From positions 1 through 64,000 of the forward strand of contig FOIY01000003.1 in assembly GCA_900111435.1 (NCBI GenBank): a stretch of DNA of 64,000 nt, given 5' to 3'. The position numbers were made by a program, and so were the translations under genes. Numbering within the stretch: the first letter of the stretch is position 1; each line of letters opens with the position of its first letter. The notes beneath the pieces were generated by a model. It was not told where the DNA came from and did no database searches. It saw only the letters and a program-made list of their open reading frames with translations. This document shows positions 14,668-23,180 of this stretch, piece after piece. Source of the DNA: Ruminococcaceae bacterium KH2T8 (GTDB lineage: Bacteria > Bacillota > Clostridia > Saccharofermentanales > Saccharofermentanaceae).

Positions 14668-14699
14668 AGGCGGTCCCCCTTATATTGATCCTACACCTA

Positions 14700-15803
14700 T
14701 TATTCTCCCGTGTCACACTCATCGTCAAAGCATAATTCCATCTGATACACCTCACCGTCACAGATCTGCAGGACCGAAACAGGTGTATCTACCAGGAACC
14801 AACCGTTATTGCCGGGTACCAATGTAAGATCCATGTGCTGTCCCAGCTCGATATCAGCATCCGAGTAATATGGTAAGGGAACTTCCACGACATACGGATC
14901 CCTGATACATATGCCATCCTCACCGCTCAAGCAAAGGGTATCGTGACCAAATGGTGAATCCATGAGACACAGATCAGTAAGATCATCAGCCTCCAAAGTG
15001 ATCATCGTATAGTCATCTTCGGGAACACTCAGATCCTCCGAGATCCTAAGATCATAAAGACCTATAAGATCTCCGGAATCAAGAGCATCTATCTCTGATC
15101 TTTCGAATGTTATCGGTTCACCTATAAGAAGAAGTGCACTTGAACCGTCTTCATTAATGGCTATGAGCCTTCCGGAATACAATCCGTCTTCCGTATTCTC
15201 CACAAAACTTACGGGAACATTCATGATCCCGCTCTCGGCAAGCTCGGGCTGAACAAGATACTTAGTATCAAAGAGGAAAGGCATACTTTGGATATCTTCA
15301 TATGATCTTGCACAGTTGAAATCTATCCCATGGGTACCGTCATCGTCGAACCATCCCCACTCACCGTTACTTATTACCATGCTCCAAGGAGCTCCTGTTC
15401 CACGGTCCCAGGCTGTGAGCACATAGAAATAACCGCCACGATCGGCATCGTACACTGAAGTAATGGAATATGAATATATTCCAGGATACTCTGATTCGAT
15501 CTCAGATACTTTCCCACGGAACATCTCGAGCATATTATCGTCTTCCGCTTGAAGATCGATCTCGCCTGAAGGCACATATCTGTAAGGGAAACAATCATCG
15601 GCTATCGAGATATCACCTTCTATCATAAGATCATCAGTGGGATCTACTATCGAACCGACTTGGGTCAAACCTTCTATAGGAAAGGACTGAGTCTCGCCTT
15701 CCAGCTGAGAGCCGCAACCCGATACAAGAGCAGCTGCTGCGATCAGCGATGCTGCCACTGCGTATGAAGGCTTCTTAAGGTTATGTCTCGGTTCTATCTT
15801 CAT
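14700..15803 (-). CDS. Lipoprotein sharing its leader with the small lipopeptide
   Basis: A 367-residue secreted lipoprotein. A charged N-terminus (MKIEPRHNLKKPSY) unusual for a signal peptide precedes the hydrophobic core and the lipobox VSGC (Cys30). The mature part is acidic and beta-rich with several Trp and Tyr residues; no family is recognised. A ribosome site (AAAGGAG) precedes the ATG. The gene is first in a three-gene unit with the lipopeptide (32-base gap) and the radical SAM gene. The shared N-terminal motif could be a recognition leader for the enzyme or simply a duplicated signal. Confidence 0.82.
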   Translation of the reverse strand: MKIEPRHNLKKPSYAVAASLIAAAALVSGCGSQLEGETQSFPIEGLTQVGSIVDPTDDLMIEGDISIADDCFPYRYVPSGEIDLQAEDDNMLEMFRGKVSEIESEYPGIYSYSITSVYDADRGGYFYVLTAWDRGTGAPWSMVISNGEWGWFDDDGTHGIDFNCARSYEDIQSMPFLFDTKYLVQPELAESGIMNVPVSFVENTEDGLYSGRLIAINEDGSSALLLIGEPITFERSEIDALDSGDLIGLYDLRISEDLSVPEDDYTMITLEADDLTDLCLMDSPFGHDTLCLSGEDGICIRDPYVVEVPLPYYSDADIELGQHMDLTLVPGNNGWFLVDTPVSVLQICDGEVYQMELCFDDECDTGE

Positions 15804-15868
15804 GTCGATATCTCCTTTCGTTATCCCTCTTGTTTATATAGACGCAAGCAACAAAGAAAGGTTGCATG

Positions 15869-16558
15869 TCATATCCTTATCAAGTCAGGATAAGACTCAT
15901 CGAGCATCGTCCATACTTCTCCGTCAGGATCCGCATATCCGATACGGATATATCTGAGATTCGCGAACTCTACAAGTGAATCCTGAAGATACCCGACCGA
16001 TATCCCATCAGGCATTCCTACCTGCTCCCATATATTCAGATAGACGATATCGTCTTTGCACAGAAGTTTCTTATAATTGGCCGAAACATAGAACTTGACG
16101 CTGCACAGCTGCGGATAGATCTCGACAGCTTCATCCACCTTATTCATCGTGTCAGTGTCATAGACGTAATTAGTGAGCTTTGCTATTGGCACCCAGATAA
16201 TGCCCTTACGGTCATACATTTCGATACAGATCCTGTAGTCGTCACCGGGCAGATCACCGGGATGTTCCTTGGAATAAGTATTGAACATATACATGAACCT
16301 GTCGGCGATCTGATATTCCGGATGATCGGGCGCGGGATTATAATCCTCCGCCAGGAATACAAGGCAGTACATCGTCTTATCTTTGGGATCGATCGTGGTT
16401 GCAGCTATATCGACAAAGTTCGAATACTCATCATATACATATTCTTCGAACTTCTTAAAGCCTTTCTCGTAGGCTCGTTTCTCCATGCATCCGACCATAG
16501 AAAAAGCCAGGATCACAACAAGGATAATGCCTATCAGTCGCTCGATCAGTTTCTTCAT
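15869..16558 (-). CDS. Lipoprotein of unknown function
   Basis: A 229-residue protein with a Lys-rich start, a hydrophobic segment and the lipobox SMVGC (Cys24). The mature part has many aromatic residues and a few Cys; no family is recognised. It lies 65 bases upstream of the leader-bearing lipoprotein and may be co-transcribed with it. Confidence 0.8.
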   Translation of the reverse strand: MKKLIERLIGIILVVILAFSMVGCMEKRAYEKGFKKFEEYVYDEYSNFVDIAATTIDPKDKTMYCLVFLAEDYNPAPDHPEYQIADRFMYMFNTYSKEHPGDLPGDDYRICIEMYDRKGIIWVPIAKLTNYVYDTDTMNKVDEAVEIYPQLCSVKFYVSANYKKLLCKDDIVYLNIWEQVGMPDGISVGYLQDSLVEFANLRYIRIGYADPDGEVWTMLDESYPDLIRI

Positions 16559-16645
16559 AATCCCATCCCCTTTACCATTCGGGAAAGCCTGACACTCTAA
16601 ACTGATCGTAACACGTAACCTGACCGACCGAAACCCGACGATCTC

Positions 16646-17473
16646 TTAATCTTTGACCTGCTTTACTCCAAGATGCAGGGCATCGACGGGACAACTGTCA
16701 ATACATTCACCGCAGCGGATACACTCCATGCTGTTAGGAGACATTGAAGGATCTACATTCATCTGACACACCTTAGCACAAGCTCCGCAGCTTACGCACT
16801 TCGCCTTATCGTGCGTCATCCTGTATATCGCGATCTTATTAAAGAATCCGTATACGGCTCCGAGAGGACATACATATTTGCAGAACGGCCTTCTTACGAC
16901 AAGGCCCGTAACAATAAACGCCATGAGAAGTATGAACTTCCAGTTAAAGAGCGGTCCCAGAGCCGTCCTTACGGCAGGATCGGCAGCTGCGAGCATAAGA
17001 CCTGCTATCGTTCCTTCGGGGCACACATATTTACAAAAGAACGGCGTAAGGTTAAATGTCATCGGCAGTATGATAACAAGGAGCAGTAATACCAGATACT
17101 TGAGGCATCTTAAGATACGGTCGATCTTAAACCTGTTCTTCTTATAAAACGGGATCTTGTATATAAGATCCTGCAGGAAGCCGAAAGGACACAAAAAACC
17201 GCATATAGCTCTTCCCGCGACTGCTCCGAAGAATATGAGAAGCCCCAAGACATAGTACGGGAACTTGAACTTTATACCGCTTAGAAAGCTCTGCAGGGAT
17301 CCGATGGGGCAGGAACCGACGGCGCCGGGACACGAATAACAGTTAAGTCCCGGGACGCACACCGATTTGGAGGCTCCTTCGTATATCTTTCCGGTGAAGA
17401 AGCCTTTAAGATTTGCATTCTGGATAAGGGTCGCTGCTGCCTGTATACCGAATCTTCTCTTCTTTCTATCCAA
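16646..17473 (-). CDS. Membrane polyferredoxin, NapH/RdxA-like 4Fe-4S protein
   Basis: A 275-residue membrane protein. Several helices carry NapH-type motifs (FLCPFGFLQ, CKYVCPEG, CKYVCPLGA), and the C-terminus has two 4Fe-4S motifs (CVSCGACAKVC and CIRCGECIDSCP). Early cysteines (CVPGLNCYSCPGAVGSC) probably bind another centre. It should pass electrons through or along the membrane. The start is TTG at 17473, overlapping the CD1871A-type gene by 8 bases. It belongs to a module with CD1871A and a TlpA-like lipoprotein, so electron supply to an outside thiol protein is the likely role. Confidence 0.9.
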   Translation of the reverse strand: MDRKKRRFGIQAAATLIQNANLKGFFTGKIYEGASKSVCVPGLNCYSCPGAVGSCPIGSLQSFLSGIKFKFPYYVLGLLIFFGAVAGRAICGFLCPFGFLQDLIYKIPFYKKNRFKIDRILRCLKYLVLLLLVIILPMTFNLTPFFCKYVCPEGTIAGLMLAAADPAVRTALGPLFNWKFILLMAFIVTGLVVRRPFCKYVCPLGAVYGFFNKIAIYRMTHDKAKCVSCGACAKVCQMNVDPSMSPNSMECIRCGECIDSCPVDALHLGVKQVKD

Positions 17474-17603
17474 GGCCGATACACTCCATACATATCCTGA
17501 CTGCCTTATGCAGGACAGATTCAGGCTGATGCATACTGATACCGACGATGATCAGCACCGCCGCGCAAACTATGAGCAGGATAGCAGTAAGATTTCGTTT
17601 CAT
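17466..17603 (-). CDS. CD1871A-family CXXC-motif small membrane protein
   Basis: A 45-residue protein: MKRNLTAILL start, one membrane helix (about 5-23), then a short tail ending RICMECIGLG with the C-x2-C motif. It is shorter than most gene callers accept. Size, order and motif match the CD1871A family that lies between TlpA-like and 4Fe-4S genes in Clostridia, as here. Its role is unknown; the CxxC next to the membrane suggests a thiol or metal relay between the two neighbours. The gene overlaps the polyferredoxin start. Confidence 0.88.
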   Translation of the reverse strand: MKRNLTAILLIVCAAVLIIVGISMHQPESVLHKAVRICMECIGLG

Positions 17604-17610
17604 AAAAGGA

Positions 17611-18279
17611 TCAGGCTCCAAGATACTGATTCACGATAGCTTCCCACTCGGTGTAGGAACGTGAACCTACGATAAGAGTGCTGTCTAATCCTTCGTAGGA
17701 TTCACCCGTATCGATAATATTACCGTTACTGTCTACAAGGATCGTTGTAGGAACATATCCGGACTGATACTGGTCGAACTCGGATGTATATCTAAGGATC
17801 GGGTATGTTACGCCGCCGTCAGAAAGGACAGCATCAACATCCTCTTCCATATACTCCTCCGAATATACGCCGATAACGAGAAGGCCCTGATCCGAATAGT
17901 TCTCATAGATCGTCTGAAGGTCGGGGATCTCCTCAACACAGGGACCGCACCAGGGCTCCCAGAAATTGATAAGTGTCAGCTGATGATCTGCGAATACAGA
18001 ATCGTCGAAAGTATTACCGTCTCGGTCAACAGTCGAGAATGTAACTCTGCCACCGACTGCTGCTGAAGATGTTGCCGTAGCTGCAGTCGTTTCCTGAGAA
18101 GTTGCAGTCGTCTCTTCGACCTCGTCATCTTCACTTTCGTCTCGATCTCGCTTTTCGTCCTCTGCTTCAGTGAGAATGTCTCCGTCACGGGATGATCTCT
18201 TCTTATCGGAAGCGTCACTACAGGATGCGAAAGCTAATACCATTGAAAGACAAAGCACTGTTGATACAATTTTTTTCAT
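17611..18279 (-). CDS. TlpA-like thioredoxin-fold lipoprotein
   Basis: A 222-residue lipoprotein. The signal peptide ends at the lipobox AFASC, followed by a charged Ser/Thr/Glu linker of about 65 residues and a thioredoxin fold with the active site WCGPC (LINFWEPWCGPCVEEIP) and the cis-Pro loop YVPTTILVD. It acts outside the membrane on disulfides or peroxides. The ATG at 18279 is preceded by AGAGAGG; the frame seven codons longer lacks a ribosome site. Electrons could come from the polyferredoxin and CD1871A-type protein downstream. A TATAAT is present on this strand at 18366-18361. Confidence 0.9.
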   Translation of the reverse strand: MKKIVSTVLCLSMVLAFASCSDASDKKRSSRDGDILTEAEDEKRDRDESEDDEVEETTATSQETTAATATSSAAVGGRVTFSTVDRDGNTFDDSVFADHQLTLINFWEPWCGPCVEEIPDLQTIYENYSDQGLLVIGVYSEEYMEEDVDAVLSDGGVTYPILRYTSEFDQYQSGYVPTTILVDSNGNIIDTGESYEGLDSTLIVGSRSYTEWEAIVNQYLGA

Positions 18280-18434
18280 ATAACTACCTCTCTTTAACAA
18301 AGATAATCATAACCTTCCTTTGTCCCCCACACCGGCATGATGAATACCGAATGTCGAGTGATTATACAACACTGATCTTTGTTCTTCTACCCCTCAAACC
18401 GGAAACACACAAATTTCACTAAAACACACGAGGA

Positions 18435-19544
18435 TCAGACTACTACCGTATTCCTGCCGCCGGTCTTGCCCATATAGAGTTTCTTATCAGCCGCAGATAC
18501 GGCCTCATTGATACAGTCGTCGATAGTGTTTTCAGTCACATCACCCTTAACGAATATGTTGACGTCGGCAACACCTATAGTCATCGTGACCTTGATCTCC
18601 GTATCGTTCCACTTGACTGTCATCTTTCGAACTTTGGAAAGCAGATTGTTGGCAGCAAATCCCGCTTCGTCGATATTCATGTTATTAAATACGAACAGGA
18701 ATTCCTCACCGCCCCATCGCGCCGCGATGCCGTAGGGCTTCATGAACTCATCGCAAAGAGATGCGAGCTGCTTTAAGACTTCATCTCCCGCCTCATGTCC
18801 GTATGTATCATTTACCGTCTTAAAGAAATCGATATCACCTATCGCAACGCAAACTCCGTTATCGCAATTACCGCTCATGATGTTGGCGATCGTCTCGGGG
18901 ACTACGCTTCTTCTGTTGGGGAGCTTGGTAAGAGGATCGTGCTCGGACATATTCTTGAGCTTTTTGTTATACTGCGAAAGCTTCGCCTCCGTCGCCATCT
19001 TATCTCTCGTAAATATCGAAAGGATAACGACCATCGAGCTGAAGATAGCCAGGATATTAATGATCTGGAAAAGAAGTGAAATACCATAAGAGATCGGCTC
19101 CAAAGGCTCATAGAGAACATGCCATGCATAGAGCGCCGACCTGACGCACAGAACACCAAGGCTCAAGATGAGCTTTCTTCTCTCAGAGGCATACGTGCCG
19201 ACATAGACAAGAAGGAGCAATACAAAGACAAAGTGCTGTATACTGCACTCCCATCCCCACTGAACGACAAAACGTGCCATCCAGAATATCGTTACGACCG
19301 CATAGATAATGAGTGCCCGATTATTATGACCCTTATAAGTCTGATAGATCGAAAATGCATAAGCGCCAAAGCACAGGGCGCAGGTTCCGACCGTCGGAAA
19401 TCTGCCGTAGCAGCTGAATACGACCAAAAATATAAAGAAGTATATACACATCAGGATAGAATTGATCCTGACGATGTATGATACACGGTTCGATTCGTTC
19501 TCACCGCTGACGTCTTTAAATAGTATGTCTCGTACCTTTCCCAT
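18435..19544 (-). CDS. Membrane diguanylate cyclase (GGDEF)
   Basis: A 369-residue protein with about six membrane helices (28-178) and a C-terminal GGDEF domain (about 200-369). The active site is GGEEF (278-282), and DIDFFKTVND and HDPLTKLPNRR are conserved GGDEF segments, so it should make cyclic di-GMP. The RxxD inhibitory site is not seen. Because the EAL protein 1.1 kb upstream carries the opposite activity, the two could set the local c-di-GMP level. Confidence 0.93.
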   Translation of the reverse strand: MGKVRDILFKDVSGENESNRVSYIVRINSILMCIYFFIFLVVFSCYGRFPTVGTCALCFGAYAFSIYQTYKGHNNRALIIYAVVTIFWMARFVVQWGWECSIQHFVFVLLLLVYVGTYASERRKLILSLGVLCVRSALYAWHVLYEPLEPISYGISLLFQIINILAIFSSMVVILSIFTRDKMATEAKLSQYNKKLKNMSEHDPLTKLPNRRSVVPETIANIMSGNCDNGVCVAIGDIDFFKTVNDTYGHEAGDEVLKQLASLCDEFMKPYGIAARWGGEEFLFVFNNMNIDEAGFAANNLLSKVRKMTVKWNDTEIKVTMTIGVADVNIFVKGDVTENTIDDCINEAVSAADKKLYMGKTGGRNTVVV

Positions 19545-19587
19545 ATACTTTGGATTCTATCACAATCGATCCCTTATGTTTATAAAC

Positions 19588-19617
19588 GGCAAAAGATCCC
19601 CGACAATGTCGGGGATC
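19588..19617 (-). terminator. Terminator of the DHH gene
   Basis: On the minus strand GATCCCCGAC and GTCGGGGATC form a perfect 10-bp stem with a 3-base loop, followed by TTTTGC. Confidence 0.85.
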
Positions 19618-19621
19618 AGTA

Positions 19622-20566
19622 TCAAACACTTGCGTCGTTAAGAGCCTTGATGATATCAGGAAGAGCCGCATCCACCTTGTCATTATCGATCTGACAGGTA
19701 CCGGCATTCTTGTGACCTCCGCCGCCGTACTTGAGACAGAGCTCACCGATATTCGCATTCGACGCCTTGTTGATGATAGACTTTCCGATCATGACTGCAG
19801 TATTCTGCTTCTTGAATCCCCATGCAACATGGACGGATATCTGTGTCTCAGGATACATCGCATATACCATGAAGCGGTTACCTGCAAAGATCGTCTCCTG
19901 TTCTCTGAGATCGATAACCGCAACCTTGCCCTCAACTCGGGTAATCTGTGACAGCTGCGCCTTGAACTTCTCCTGCTGATCGAAATAAAGTTCAACTCTT
20001 TCCTGTACGTCAGGAATAGCAAGAACGTCCTCGATCGAATGGTTCATGCAGTAATCGATAAGTTCCATCATAAGAGCATAGTTGGAGATTCGGAAATCAT
20101 GAAATCTTCCCAGTCCGGTCCTGGCATCCATCAGGAAGTTCATAAGTACCCATCCTTCGGGATTAAGGATCTCTTCGAGAGTAAAGTCTGCGGAGTCACC
20201 CTTATCTACTGCCGTCATGATCTCTTCCGATACATGCTGAACTCCCTCTTTGCCGCCATAGTAGTCATATACGACTCGTGCGGCACTCTTAGCATGGGGA
20301 TCGATAATATACTTATCCTTATTAGCCTCTCGAGCATTACGGATAAGCTCGGATTCATGGTGATCGAACACGAGGCCTGCTCTCGGATCGAACGGAAGGT
20401 TCGTTGTGATATCATTTTCCGACAGATCTACTTTACCGTCCTGAACATCCTTGGGATGAACAAATTTGATCTCGTCGATGATGCCTTTATCCTTAAGGAT
20501 CATGGCACATACCAATCCGTCAAAGTCACTTCTGGTTACAAGTCTCTTTTTACCTGAATCACACAT
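19622..20566 (-). CDS. DHH-family phosphoesterase
   Basis: A 314-residue protein of the DHH/DHHA1 superfamily. SDFDGLVCA near residue 13, DHH at 68-70 and the C-terminal GGGGHKNAGTC signature are visible. The family includes exopolyphosphatases, NrnA oligoribonucleases and c-di-AMP phosphodiesterases; the short two-domain form without membrane or PAS parts fits a soluble exopolyphosphatase or nanoRNase-like enzyme. The exact substrate is open. It has its own promoter and terminator. Confidence 0.9.
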   Translation of the reverse strand: MCDSGKKRLVTRSDFDGLVCAMILKDKGIIDEIKFVHPKDVQDGKVDLSENDITTNLPFDPRAGLVFDHHESELIRNAREANKDKYIIDPHAKSAARVVYDYYGGKEGVQHVSEEIMTAVDKGDSADFTLEEILNPEGWVLMNFLMDARTGLGRFHDFRISNYALMMELIDYCMNHSIEDVLAIPDVQERVELYFDQQEKFKAQLSQITRVEGKVAVIDLREQETIFAGNRFMVYAMYPETQISVHVAWGFKKQNTAVMIGKSIINKASNANIGELCLKYGGGGHKNAGTCQIDNDKVDAALPDIIKALNDASV

Positions 20567-20600
20567 TGATCGAATCTCCTTTACTAATACTCTGTCTTAA

Positions 20601-20630
20601 ATTATAAAGAATAGCTGACCTTCCAGTCAT
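20601..20630 (-). promoter_or_regulatory. Promoter of the DHH gene
   Basis: On the minus strand ATGACT (20630-20625), an 18-base spacer and TATAAT (20606-20601) lie about 35 bases before the start codon. Confidence 0.5.
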
Positions 20631-20696
20631 TCATATGATTTTGTGTGTTTGTAACTTTTCGATTAAGAGTAAGATGCTTCCAACCGTTGTCCGATC

Positions 20697-22373
20697 CTAT
20701 CCAAACATCTCCGGATACTCGAGATACAGCTTATCGAGTGCTGCCGACTCTTTTCCTTCGATCATCTGAATAGTCAGAATGTATGTCTTTTCTTCGAATG
20801 TCGGTACTCGCGACAGCCTTGCAATATGCCATATCTTGCAATCACCGCCCCAACGCATACGGAATACTCCCTGTACAAATCCCCTGGGACTGTTCTCCAC
20901 CCGTTCTAACACGGTACTGAAATCGAGAAATCTCAGATACCTCTCCTGATCAACGGGATCGACTTCGTTCGCCGCGAACTTCTTAACACTCATGTCAAGC
21001 GTCGGCTCCTTATCATAGACCGGCAGGTTATTAGAGGTATAGATCCTGTTTGATATACCCTTTTCAGGATAAATGAGGACTGCAAGCTCATAAGTGGCAA
21101 AGAGTGAATTACTGTATGAGATTATCTCCTTAGCGGTCTCGACTTCACGTTCGGTATCAAAAGTCCGAAGATGCAGGGCGAGCATAGCGCGATCACTCTT
21201 TCGAGCCAGGAGCTTGATGCTCAGGCTGCAGTAAACGTCATTAGCGACATAATCGACCTTCCTTATGGTGCCGGTCCTTATCGCATCATCCAGAGATTTC
21301 TTCATAAGAAGATACCGGTCGCTCCTGTGGTCATTGAAGTTTTTCTCAAGCCCCTCGATCGAATCATATCCCAGTTCCTTGAGACTCCTCATATGCCCGG
21401 GACTTGCATATATATATTCCACTCTGTCCTCAAAGCATTCTATGAGTGCCAGCGGAACTCCCTCGCCCTGAACCTGAGGATTGGAGAAATTTGCATACAG
21501 TTCCGTACCGGAATACTCCTCCAGAGGATGAGTACTAAGGAAATTCAAATGTCCGATCTGCTCCCAATAAGACTGATCCTCACATGACTCGGGGACCAGC
21601 GATTCACCGTCGAGCAGAGTGATAAGATCCATCTTCGCGACCGGCTTAGAAAAATAAAATCCCTGAAGAGCTTCACACCCTGCGGCGATCAGGAAATCTT
21701 TTTGTTCTTCATCCTCCACACCTTCGGTCAAAGTATGGATACCGAGAGATTTGGACATATTGATCAGAGCTGCCAGGAGCTTTTTGCCCTTTAAGGAGAA
21801 ATCCTTCAGGAAGAGCATATCGAACTTCATCAGGTCGAAATTATAGTTCTTGAGGATATTCAAAGAAGAGTAACCGCTTCCGAAATCATCCATCCACATT
21901 GAGAACCCGGCATCACTGAACTTTTGAAGCACGTCACTGAAACGTTCGTGATCTTCGAGCATCAGGCTCTCGGTGATCTCAAGCTTTATCGCTCTATAAG
22001 GTACATCGTACCGTTCCAGTATAGATGTTACCCTGTCAAACATTTCAGCGTGATTGAAATCCTGCCTGGAAAGATTGACGGAGAATGTACAAACCCTTGT
22101 TCCTCGTTCTCTTAATTCACTATAAAATTCACATGTCTGGCGGAGGATCTCCATATCAAGATCGAATATCAGGTCATTTTGTTCCAGAACAGGGATAAAA
22201 TCAGTTGGAGAGAACATCCCATTATCGGGATCTATCCACCTGGCGAGAGATTCAGCACACATCATCTTACCCGTTATAGAACGGTAGATCGGCTGATAAT
22301 ATGCATGTATGTAACCTTTATCGAGTGCTTCTCTGAAATGATCCGTAAAGAATCGCTCGTCACCACAATCCAT
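20697..22373 (-). CDS. Cyclic-di-GMP phosphodiesterase (EAL)
   Basis: A 558-residue protein with an N-terminal EAL domain (about 10-250) and a C-terminal region of about 300 residues that I do not recognise and that may sense a signal. The EAL box reads AESLARW (Ala to Ser), and the other catalytic segments are intact: SVNLSRQ, KLEITES, MDDFGSGYSSL, MKFDMLFLKD, TEGVEDEEQ and QGFYFSKP. Activity is therefore expected. The ATG at 22373 follows GGAGAG by 6 bases; a TTG eight codons up is less likely. Confidence 0.92.
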   Translation of the reverse strand: MDCGDERFFTDHFREALDKGYIHAYYQPIYRSITGKMMCAESLARWIDPDNGMFSPTDFIPVLEQNDLIFDLDMEILRQTCEFYSELRERGTRVCTFSVNLSRQDFNHAEMFDRVTSILERYDVPYRAIKLEITESLMLEDHERFSDVLQKFSDAGFSMWMDDFGSGYSSLNILKNYNFDLMKFDMLFLKDFSLKGKKLLAALINMSKSLGIHTLTEGVEDEEQKDFLIAAGCEALQGFYFSKPVAKMDLITLLDGESLVPESCEDQSYWEQIGHLNFLSTHPLEEYSGTELYANFSNPQVQGEGVPLALIECFEDRVEYIYASPGHMRSLKELGYDSIEGLEKNFNDHRSDRYLLMKKSLDDAIRTGTIRKVDYVANDVYCSLSIKLLARKSDRAMLALHLRTFDTEREVETAKEIISYSNSLFATYELAVLIYPEKGISNRIYTSNNLPVYDKEPTLDMSVKKFAANEVDPVDQERYLRFLDFSTVLERVENSPRGFVQGVFRMRWGGDCKIWHIARLSRVPTFEEKTYILTIQMIEGKESAALDKLYLEYPEMFG

Positions 22374-22486
22374 ATACAACTCTCCGCAACTGATCAAACT
22401 TCGGCATAATTTCGCAAGTTTACTTTATAAGTATAAGCCGCGGACTGGCGGGTTGTCTATCAGATCAGTAAACCTTAACTTATTGT

Positions 22487-23083
22487 TTACAGGTCCTTCG
22501 CAGCGGGATGCTTGGGCCCCTTCTCCGAGAGCATCGACTGTGCCATCTTCTCAAGGCTTATCTTCTGAAGCACATACATCGTAGAGTTCTCAAACAGCGC
22601 ATACTGGATGAGTGCCTGCTCGAGCGACAATATCCATACGATGGTCATGTCCCACGGCACGCCGAGCGTAGGCTCAAGCTCCTCTGCATACTTACGATAT
22701 CTCTGAAACTGCCTTGCTCTGAACTTCTTTCCGTGTTCAAGGAACGCAGGAGACATAAATACCTGATACATAAAACGGTATTCCTTGGAGTGGAAGTCTC
22801 TGCTCGGGACCAGTATCTTATCTATGAAAGGCTGGATATCTTCCTTGGTCTTCGGAGCCATCTCCAGAAGTTCGTTCTCGATCTTGATCATGCAGTATTC
22901 CGTACTTTCGATGATAAGCTGATCGAGATTATCAAAGTAGGAATAGAAATTCGGAGCCGTCATACCGCAAGCCTTTGCCAGGTCCTTGATACCTGTATCA
23001 CGAAGGCCTGTCTCGCAGAACTGCTCGAAGCACTTTTCCATTATATCTATCTTTTTCTTTTGTTTTTTCTCTTCGCTAAGCAT
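22487..23083 (-). CDS. TetR-family regulator
   Basis: A 198-residue regulator. A TetR helix-turn-helix is visible near the N-terminus (IKDLAKACGMTAPNFYSYFD), followed by a helical ligand domain. AAGGAA lies before the ATG. It follows the Rnf-like gene cluster by about 100 bases on the same strand and could regulate it or simply be next to it. The ligand is unknown. Confidence 0.9.
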   Translation of the reverse strand: MLSEEKKQKKKIDIMEKCFEQFCETGLRDTGIKDLAKACGMTAPNFYSYFDNLDQLIIESTEYCMIKIENELLEMAPKTKEDIQPFIDKILVPSRDFHSKEYRFMYQVFMSPAFLEHGKKFRARQFQRYRKYAEELEPTLGVPWDMTIVWILSLEQALIQYALFENSTMYVLQKISLEKMAQSMLSEKGPKHPAAKDL

Positions 23084-23180
23084 AATTTATTCCTTGTCCA
23101 TTAATATGTATCTATTGTAATACATATGAACGATCCAAAATTTTATGAAATTATTAATATTTTGAAGGAAGCGGGATCCA

